A stretch of 12,979 nucleotides of DNA from Scenedesmus sp. ARA3 (lineage: Eukaryota > Chlorophyta > Chlorophyceae > Sphaeropleales > Scenedesmaceae), in NCBI GenBank assembly GCA_004335835.1, contig RWJK01001205.1, forward strand, positions 2,075 through 15,053, given 5' to 3'. The position numbers were made by a program, and so were the translations under genes. Each line of letters starts with the position of its first letter. The first letter of the stretch is position 1. The notes below the pieces were generated by a model, which worked only from the letters and a program-made list of their open reading frames with translations, had not been told where the DNA came from and ran no database searches. Positions 8,920 through 12,979 of the stretch are shown piece by piece.

Positions 8920-9729
8920 AGGCAACACGTTGGAGGGCTTTGGCATTGTGACGCTGGCCTCGCTGCTGCCTGTGCTGGCAGTGGAGTTCATGGCCATCCT
9001 GACAGGAGCCATGTGAGTGGCTGGCTCTTCGAATTTTCCCAGGCTGGGGTCAATGCAGGTGCTTAGCATAGGTTCGGACATGTCGTTACTGTGTCTGCCG
9101 GTGCTGGCAGTGGAGACCCATGGCCATCCTGACAGGAGCCATGTGAGTGTTTGGCTTGCAGTATAGGTTCCTAAAGCAGGTTCAAGCTGGAGTTCATGCA
9201 AAGGAGCTTGCAGCCTATGTTCATCTGTGATGCCAGCTATCACCTGGTTGTGTTCACATCCATGCCGACAGGAGCCGTGCTCTGCTTGTGAAAGGACACA
9301 GGCTTGCAGGAATGCAAAGTGAAAGGACACAGGCTTGCAGGAATGCAAAGTGAAAGGACACAGGCTTGCAGGAATGCAAAGTGAAAGGACACAGGCTTGC
9401 AGGAATGCAAAGTGAAAGGACACAGGCTTGCAGGAATGCAAAGTGAAAGGACACAGGCTTGCAGGAATGCAAAGTGAAAGGACACAGGCTTGCAGGAATG
9501 CAAAGTGCCGCTCTGCTGCTCAACACAGTTAGACAAGCATACAATTGCGCCTGCAGATTGTAAATAACAATAGGTTACTGCCACCATGCAGAGGCACTGG
9601 CTACATCTCACATAACACCAGCTTGCACTGGCTGTGTCACCAATGGCAGGTGCCGCAGCGGCACGCATGTGTGTGTAACTGGATGCGTTCTGCTGCGCCA
9701 CTGAGCCCCCTTCTGTTGCACCACATCGC

Positions 9730-9760
<31 letters not shown>

Positions 9761-10131
9761 AGCCTGCCGTACGAGTACGTGCTGGAGCAGGCATCGCTGG
9801 CAGCACAGAGGGCAGCCACGGAGCAGCCGGCAGCAGTAGACACGTGAGTGGCTGACGGCTGTGAATCAACTAAATCAGCGGTCTCTTCTGCAGCATGGCA
9901 TGCCCTCCAGGCAGGGTTTGCCGAGCCTGAGTGTTGGTTGCCGTCCTGTGGACCTGCACCTGCGAGCCTGCGAGTGTGAGTGCTGGCGCCGCGGCCCTGG
10001 GCTGCAGCTGTGAGCAGTGACACGCATAACTTGCTGCCTCGGCAGCAGTGGTCAGCAGCTTCTTGTTGACAGTGACACCTGAGCATGGCTGCCGCCGGAG
10101 TTGTTGTCGCAGAATTGCATCTCGTCCTTCA

Positions 10132-10163
<32 letters not shown>

Positions 10164-11546
10164 TCCTGCTGCAGCTCCCCCATCAAGGAAGTGATGTTTG
10201 GAATCCGAGCCATCTTACCGCTGGTGGTTGCGCTGGTCACATGCGTCCTGCTGCTGCTGCCTGCAGGTCTCTCATCAAGGAAGTCATATAAGGTAGTGGT
10301 TTCTGGGATCCGCACCATCTCCCCTTTTGTGGTTGAGCTGAACCTGTTTGTCACGTGCCTGTCTGCTGCTGCTGCTGCCCTGCTGCAGGTCTCCCATCAA
10401 GGAAGTAATATTTGGGATCAGAGCCATCTCACCACTGGTGGTTGCGCTGATCTTGCTCGTCACATGCGTGCTGAAGCAGCCACTTCCAGATAGTGGCTTC
10501 CTAGTAGACAATCCAGATTGGGAGGAAAGTGAAGATGAAGATGAAGATGTGTCACAAGAAGAGCAGGAGGGTGGTTCAGAACAGCAGGAGGGGGCAGGGG
10601 CTGAGAAGCAGTGGCGCGGCAGCAGCAGCGGCGGCGGCAGTGAGGGGGAGCTTGCGCGCGACAGCGGCTCGACGTCAACAGCAGCAGCGAAGGACGTTGA
10701 GTTGGGTGCAGTGCAGGTGCGTGGCGTGTCTAGAAGCACAATGCTTTTTTATGTGCGCTGTAGAGTGCAGCAGCTAGGATACAGTGCATCCAGTGGCATA
10801 TGTCACATGTGATATGTGTAAATGTGCGCCTGTCAGATCTGCCCAGCATTGTTACTTTCATATGCCAATGTGTCATGTTGCAGGTGGCACTGGCAGCTGA
10901 CAAATATGCTGCCAGGGACGCTGAACCGCTGCCAGCTGCAAGCAAAACTTCAGGAGCAGCAGCAGCAGCCAAGCCTGCAGCCGCAGTAGCGAGGATGCGC
11001 GAAGGCTTCAGCAGGCATGCAAAGCGTGGCAGCAGCAGCAGCAACAACAAACAGCATCCTATCCCTATGGTGGCTGCAGCAGTTGTGGCGGCAGCAGAAG
11101 GAGATGACCACGATTACTTTGAAGCACCTGCTGCTGCACCCAGCAACACAGGCGGGCTCGGCAGCAGAAAAGGCAGTCACAATAGCCTGCTGCAGCGGAT
11201 ATCTAACACGCTTGAGCGGGTGTACGGCGGGGGTGCGGCAAATGCAGCCGACTCAGCAGCAGCAGCAGCAGCTAATGGCCAATCGCCAAGCAGCAGCAGC
11301 GGCTGCTGTGGGCTGTTGCGGCGCTACTCGAGCCTGATTGCTGCGCTGGTGATGTGCCAGGTCGGCATGATCCTGTTCAACATTGGACTGACCTATGGCT
11401 TCACAGGTAAGCTTGGGTAGGCATAGCTGCAGCGCATGTTCTGTTGCAACTAACACTCCGCACGCTGCAAACAAAACATTACACAGTTGTGTACGCAAAG
11501 AAAGTGCAAAGATTCACCAAAATATCACTCCACCCTGAACTCTGTT

Positions 11547-11583
<37 letters not shown>

Positions 11584-12979
11584 GTGCCCCGCAGCCCTGG
11601 GTGACATGACTGGCAGCACGCTGCCCACCTCCTTCCTGCCTGTCTACTATGCGCCAGGCAGCCCCGTCTACAGGTGGGCGCAGGTTTTTATATCTTGATG
11701 GCCACTGCATTTACCATTCCATAGGCCGTCATACTCCACATTGTGCATTGTCTACTACGCACCAGGCAGCCCCTTCTACAGGTGGGTGCAATTTTTGTTT
11801 GTCTAATGGCAACTGCAACGAACCAGACTCCGGACAACACCAGATAGTGCCACGCAATTGCTGCTCGTGCATCGTATTTGCGTACAGCTGTACCGCCTGT
11901 GTGACCGTGCACTGCTAGCTGTGCTTATGAGACCATTGTACACCTGACGTTGCTGCTTCTTGCTGCTTTGATGCGTCATGCAGCTTTGCTGGTGGTGTGG
12001 TGCTCACAATGGTGACTGTGTTCTTTCTGGCACTCCAACAACCTCTTTTGCGCTGTGCTGCACTGCCTTTTCTCTTGCGTCTGCAGCTTTGCTGGTGGTG
12101 TGGCGCTCACCATGGTCACGGTGTTCCTGCTAGGGTTCCTGGCCACCAAGGCTGAGCCGGCACTGAATGTGCTGGGGCAGACAGTGGAGACGCTGTCAAA
12201 CAGGTGAGAGGCTTGGGCCATGTTCTGTCTCCCACCAAGCGGCTGCAGACAGGAACGCAGTACTACTGTGGTTGCTCAAGCACAGCAGCAGTACGTTCCG
12301 GTTGCCCTCGTGGCTTGTAGTAAATGCACCAGGAAGCTGCTGCGTAGTACATGTATCAAGCCACAGTCCCTGTGGTGTGCTGACCTGTACCTCTGCCCTG
12401 TTATCGATACCCATGCCTTGCGGAAAGTTGACAAAGAAGCTGGCGAGTGCACCTTTATGAGAGAGGATAGTTACATGAGCTAAGACATGCTTCCACTGCC
12501 TTTCTGGTCTCATGCACTGGCGCGATATCTTTTGCTGCTTGCAGGAAGTTCACCAAGAAGGCGCTGGTGTATGCAGTGTGTGCGGGCGTGGCAGTGGGCA
12601 TGTGTGCAGGTGCGTGCAGCAGCACTAACTAGGTCCAGCCAGCTGCCGATGAAACTCTCAGCTGTTCCTGCCTACACCACCAGACCTTTTTCAAGTGCTT
12701 CTGGCTGAGATGTGCTCAGCCTAATCCCTGTGAGGACGCCGATCCATGACGCAGCAACAGCAGTGGTTAGCATGCAGCGTCCTGCATGGCCTGGCCCGCG
12801 CACCTCTTGGCGCATGCAAATGAGCATTCTTGCGGCCGCCGTTGCTGCTGCTGTTGAGAGCGCTGCCGTCGAAGCCTTTAATTACTTCTTTTGGACTTTT
12901 CTGATTGCAACCTGTCGCAGGTGCCTCCAAGATCCTGTTCCAGCTGCCGCTGCTGTACTTCATCCTGGCCAAGTACACT
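4846..12979 (+). CDS. Tandem DUF1538 membrane protein (14 exons, 3' end outside window)
   Basis: Join 4846-5034, 5871-5952, 6171-6295, 6873-7120, 7674-7740, 8278-8386, 8922-9012, 9763-9843, 10389-10716, 10884-11406, 11595-11673, 12087-12203, 12545-12609, 12921-12979 and beyond. All phases agree, giving 721 codons. Domain 1 (about 45-305) has hydrophobic segments, TYAEPAI, and AWDCGGVTTGPVTVPILLSL, the most typical DUF1538 stretch, ending GFGIVTLASLLPVLAVEF. Domain 2 starts at SPIKEVIFGIRAISPLVVAL (about 332) and has TKAEPALNVLGQTVETLSN; its GVTTGP-like half lies outside. Residues about 368-586 are a hydrophilic insertion. The N-terminus is short, basic and not a clear transit peptide. DUF1538 proteins are bacterial and algal integral membrane proteins of unknown function; transport is a guess. 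Start: ATG 4846, or in-frame ATG 4855. Confidence 0.85.
5035..5870 (+). other. Intron 1, no gene seen
   Basis: An 836-base intron from GTAAAT to TCCTGCAAG. It holds loosely repeated TCCTGCAACTG-like words near the 3' end (about 5697-5870) and many CAGCAG words. No convincing copies of the flanking exons and no long CTG run were found, in contrast to most other introns. Short ORFs on both strands look accidental. Confidence 0.6.
5871..5952 (+). CDS. DUF1538 gene exon 2
   Basis: Acceptor TCCTGCAAG, donor GCAG|GTGAGG. It codes VLVLAIFFHKSSSTPGIDAA then GLMSAVA and enters phase 1. It completes the first transmembrane segment and joins to GLVLFLEGLRVAVMPM with no frame break, which is how this short exon was found. 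Confidence 0.8.
5970..6019 (+). repeat. 25-bp tandem repeat, 2 copies
   Basis: Two copies (5970-5994, 5995-6019) of a TTCTTCTGG/ATCTGGCAATT unit in intron 2, differing at one base. Confidence 0.85.
6171..6295 (+). CDS. DUF1538 gene exon 3
   Basis: Acceptor GTATGCAG, donor GTG|GTGAGC, leaving phase 0. It codes GLVLFLEGLRVAVMPMALLV and LKLPWVLLVAFCLGVV, two hydrophobic segments of domain 1. Confidence 0.87.
6305..6340 (+). repeat. (GCA)12 just after a donor
   Basis: Twelve GCA units begin ten bases into intron 3. This is the only long intronic run in CAG orientation; the others are CTG and sit near acceptors. Confidence 0.93.
6456..6528 (+). repeat. Donor-side copy of exon 6171-6295
   Basis: A copy of the exon's 3' part (LVGNQLP...LKLPWVLLVAFCLG), followed by GTGAGCGCAGCA, like the real intron start. 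The real exon and donor lie 233 bases upstream. Confidence 0.88.
6625..6820 (+). repeat. Acceptor-side array of exon 6873-7120 (2 copies)
   Basis: The copy at 6747-6820 follows ACACAG and reads LVLYTEPAVAAIWPLAKLVD, fully open. An older fragment at about 6625-6643 keeps only the DPQSA-coding part. A (CTG)14 run (6694-6735) lies between them, and (CTG)6 (6837-6854) precedes the real acceptor. Confidence 0.85.
6873..7120 (+). CDS. DUF1538 gene exon 4
   Basis: Acceptor TGCTGCAG, donor CAGTG|GTGAGC, leaving phase 2. It codes LVTYAEPAIAAIRPLAKLVD, a hydrophilic link with NQQQELL, then hydrophobic stretches including LAIGVGVGLASVVGTVKFL and SFIAGSLLPTVGLACYMQW. The AEPA motif recurs in domain 2. 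Confidence 0.88.
7224..7533 (+). repeat. Donor-side array of exon 6873-7120 (2 copies)
   Basis: Copy one (7224-7276) keeps QQQELL and the ATG-TG|GTAAGC donor but has lost the middle. Copy two (7380-7533) keeps about 150 bases, is open throughout, and ends CAGTG|GTGAGT. It differs from the real exon by Pro for Ser, Ser for Ala and Pro for Leu in the last 20 residues. Confidence 0.9.
7674..7740 (+). CDS. DUF1538 gene exon 5 (GGVTTGP)
   Basis: Acceptor CTGCTGCAG, donor CCG|GTGAGC. It codes GNPNLRPILGVAWDCGGVTT then GP. The GGVTTGP turn is the most characteristic DUF1538 stretch. No sure edge copies were seen around this exon. Confidence 0.87.
8097..8133 (+). repeat. Acceptor-side copy of exon 8278-8386
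   Basis: Follows CTGCCGCAG and reads VAVPILLSLGVL against VTVPILLSLGVG. It is 181 bases before the real exon start. Confidence 0.88.
8185..8247 (+). repeat. 21-bp tandem repeat, 3 copies
   Basis: Three identical 21-base units (8185-8205, 8206-8226, 8227-8247) containing GTGCTGCTGATGG, running into the CTG-rich tract before the acceptor at 8277. Confidence 0.93.
8278..8386 (+). CDS. DUF1538 gene exon 6
   Basis: Acceptor CTGCTGCAG, donor GAAG|GTGAGG, leaving phase 1. It codes VTVPILLSLGVGVMKAQRER and an amphipathic stretch, LQAVLEDAAVRQGEG. It continues the GGVTTGP motif of exon 5. Confidence 0.88.
8461..8743 (+). repeat. Donor-side array of exon 8278-8386 (3 copies)
   Basis: Copies of the LQAVLEDAAVRQGEG-coding end stop at 8510, 8627 and 8743, followed by GTGAGC, GTGAGG and GTGTGC. 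Donor spacings are 124, 117 and 116 bases. The units also share intron sequence containing GTGATAGAT and GTGCACTGTGG. Confidence 0.92.
8874..8918 (+). repeat. (CTG)15 before acceptor
   Basis: Fifteen perfect CTG units lead into the CAG acceptor of exon 8922-9012. Confidence 0.95.
8922..9012 (+). CDS. DUF1538 gene exon 7
   Basis: Acceptor CTGCTGCAG, donor GCCAT|GTGAGT, leaving phase 2. It codes NTLEGFGIVTLASLLPVLAV and EFMAILTGA, the last hydrophobic segment of domain 1. Confidence 0.88.
9094..9280 (+). repeat. Donor-side copies of exon 8922-9012
   Basis: The copy at 9094-9142 matches the exon end but has one extra base (ACCC for TTC at about 9115), so it is out of frame; it keeps GCCAT|GTGAGT. 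A shorter relic at about 9254-9280 keeps GACAGGAGCC and has lost the donor. Confidence 0.85.
9288..9504 (+). repeat. 31-bp tandem repeat, 7 perfect copies
   Basis: Seven identical 31-base units starting at 9288, each containing GTGAAAGGACACAGG and CTTGCAGGAATG. The unit is not a multiple of three, so the long minus-strand reading frame through it cycles the three frames and repeats every 93 bases; it is not taken as a gene. It lies in intron 7, right after the relic of exon 7. Confidence 0.97.
9733..9759 (+). repeat. (CTG)9 before acceptor
   Basis: Nine CTG units directly before the CAG acceptor of exon 9763-9843. Confidence 0.93.
9763..9843 (+). CDS. DUF1538 gene exon 8, interdomain linker
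   Basis: Acceptor CTGCTGCAG, donor GACAC|GTGAGT, in and out in phase 2. It codes LPYEYVLEQASLAAQRAATE then QPAAVD, a hydrophilic link between the two DUF1538 domains. Homology does not test it directly; the phases do. Confidence 0.75.
10134..10160 (+). repeat. (CTG)9 before acceptor copy
   Basis: Nine CTG units, then TTGTCCTGCTGCAG, the acceptor of the exon copy at 10175. Confidence 0.93.
10175..10361 (+). repeat. Acceptor-side array of exon 10389-10716 (2 copies)
   Basis: The copy at 10175-10250 reads SPIKEVMFGIRAILPLVVAL, open, with nine bases missing near its end. The copy at 10267-10361 reads SLIKEVI then TAA (10289-10291), with an insertion before the GIRTISPF part. Both keep CTGCAG acceptors. 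Confidence 0.92.
10389..10716 (+). CDS. DUF1538 gene exon 9, start of domain 2 and acidic insertion
   Basis: Acceptor CTGCTGCAG, donor GTGCAG|GTGCGT. It codes TSPIKEVIFGIRAISPLVVA and LILLVTCVLK, the first transmembrane segment of domain 2, then QPLPDSGFLVDNPDWEES and a strongly acidic EDEDED stretch running into Gly/Ser/Glu-rich sequence. The acidic part begins the insertion in this domain. Confidence 0.87.
10884..11406 (+). CDS. DUF1538 gene exon 10, low-complexity insertion
   Basis: Acceptor TGTTGCAG, donor CACAG|GTAAGC, leaving phase 1. Ala/Ser-rich sequence with a basic patch (RMREGFSRHAKRG), an acidic patch (EGDDHDYFE) and LQRISNTLERVYGGG precedes LIAALVMCQVGMILFNIGLT, which resumes domain 2. 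Confidence 0.85.
11549..11578 (+). repeat. (CTG)10 before acceptor
   Basis: Ten CTG units, then TTGCCGTGCCCCGCAG, the acceptor of exon 11595-11673. Confidence 0.93.
11595..11673 (+). CDS. DUF1538 gene exon 11
   Basis: Acceptor CCCCGCAG, donor CTACAG|GTGGGC, leaving phase 2. With the previous exon it codes YGFTALGDMTGSTLPTSFLP and VYYAPGSPVY, a loop of domain 2. Confidence 0.85.
11747..11781 (+). repeat. Donor-side copy of exon 11595-11673
   Basis: A copy of the YYAPGSPVY-coding end followed by GTGGGTGCA, as in the real intron start (GTGGGCGCA). It lies 108 bases after the real donor. Confidence 0.9.
11984..12034 (+). repeat. Acceptor-side copy of exon 12087-12203
   Basis: Follows CATGCAG and reads FAGGVVLTMVTVFFLALQ against FAGGVALTMVTVFLLGFL. 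It lies 103 bases before the real exon start and has no donor in register. Confidence 0.9.
12087..12203 (+). CDS. DUF1538 gene exon 12
   Basis: Acceptor GTCTGCAG, donor AACAG|GTGAGA, in and out in phase 2. It codes SFAGGVALTMVTVFLLGFLA and TKAEPALNVLGQTVETLSN. The AEPA motif mirrors the one in exon 4, supporting two tandem DUF1538 domains. Confidence 0.88.
12424..12448 (+). repeat. Decayed acceptor-side copy of exon 12545-12609
   Basis: About 25 bases resemble the KFTKKAL-coding start of the exon, but the acceptor CAG has become CGG. It is the weakest of the copies listed. Confidence 0.6.
12545..12609 (+). CDS. DUF1538 gene exon 13
   Basis: Acceptor GCTTGCAG, donor GTGCAG|GTGCGT, leaving phase 1. 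It codes KFTKKALVYAVCAGVAVGMC, a hydrophobic segment of domain 2. Confidence 0.85.
12921..12979 (+). CDS. DUF1538 gene exon 14 (cut by window edge)
   Basis: Acceptor CTGTCGCAG. It codes GASKILFQLPLLYFILAKY and runs off the right edge. The GGVTTGP-like half of domain 2 should lie beyond. Confidence 0.82.
   Translation, partial: MPPRSCSSCRCCTSSWPST

Noticed and set aside
9240..9869. Long minus-strand open frames with repeated FAFLQACVLS-like peptides
   Set aside because: They come from the 31-base repeat, which lacks stops in all three minus frames. They have no homology and overlap a coherent + strand intron and exon.

Overview
The window looks like nuclear DNA of a green alga. Two intron-rich protein genes lie head to tail on the + strand. 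Introns follow GT-AG rules with GTGAG-like donors and CTGCAG-like acceptors. (CTG)n runs crowd the 3' ends of introns, coding sequence is rich in CAG/GCA (Gln/Ala), and a TGTAA polyadenylation-type signal follows the first gene. This fits Chlorophyceae, perhaps Sphaeropleales or Chlamydomonadales; the order is an inference. No rRNA, tRNA, CRISPR array or intact transposon was recognised.

Region 1 (1-4406) is the 3' half of a DEAD-box RNA helicase of the DDX55/Spb4 type, a 60S ribosome-assembly factor. Five exons (58-186, 574-724, 1878-2023, 3271-3441, 3873-4406) join in consistent phase into 376 residues plus a stop. They carry helicase motifs V and VI, the family's C-terminal extension and a basic Gln/Ala-rich tail. 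The N-terminal part lies before position 1. Region 2 (4407-4845) is the 3' UTR and intergenic spacer. Region 3 (4846-12979) is a gene for a polytopic membrane protein with two DUF1538 domains. Fourteen exons give 721 codons, and the gene runs off the right edge. Its second domain is split by an acidic, Ala/Ser-rich insertion of about 220 residues.

The striking feature is in the introns. Beside most exons lie tandem, decayed copies of the exon edge together with its splice site. Copies of an exon's 5' part with its acceptor always lie upstream of that exon. Copies of its 3' part with its donor always lie downstream. I count eight acceptor-side and eight donor-side arrays in the two unrelated genes. 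The densest surrounds exon 1878-2023, with five copies before it and six after it. Several copies carry stops, frameshifts or a lost catalytic residue, yet most keep the AG or GT. This is what repeated tandem duplication across exon-intron junctions would leave, and it gives each intron many decoy or alternative splice sites.

The two genes show no evident functional link; they share the repeat behaviour. All exon models come from reading frames, splice consensus and protein-family match, without transcript data.
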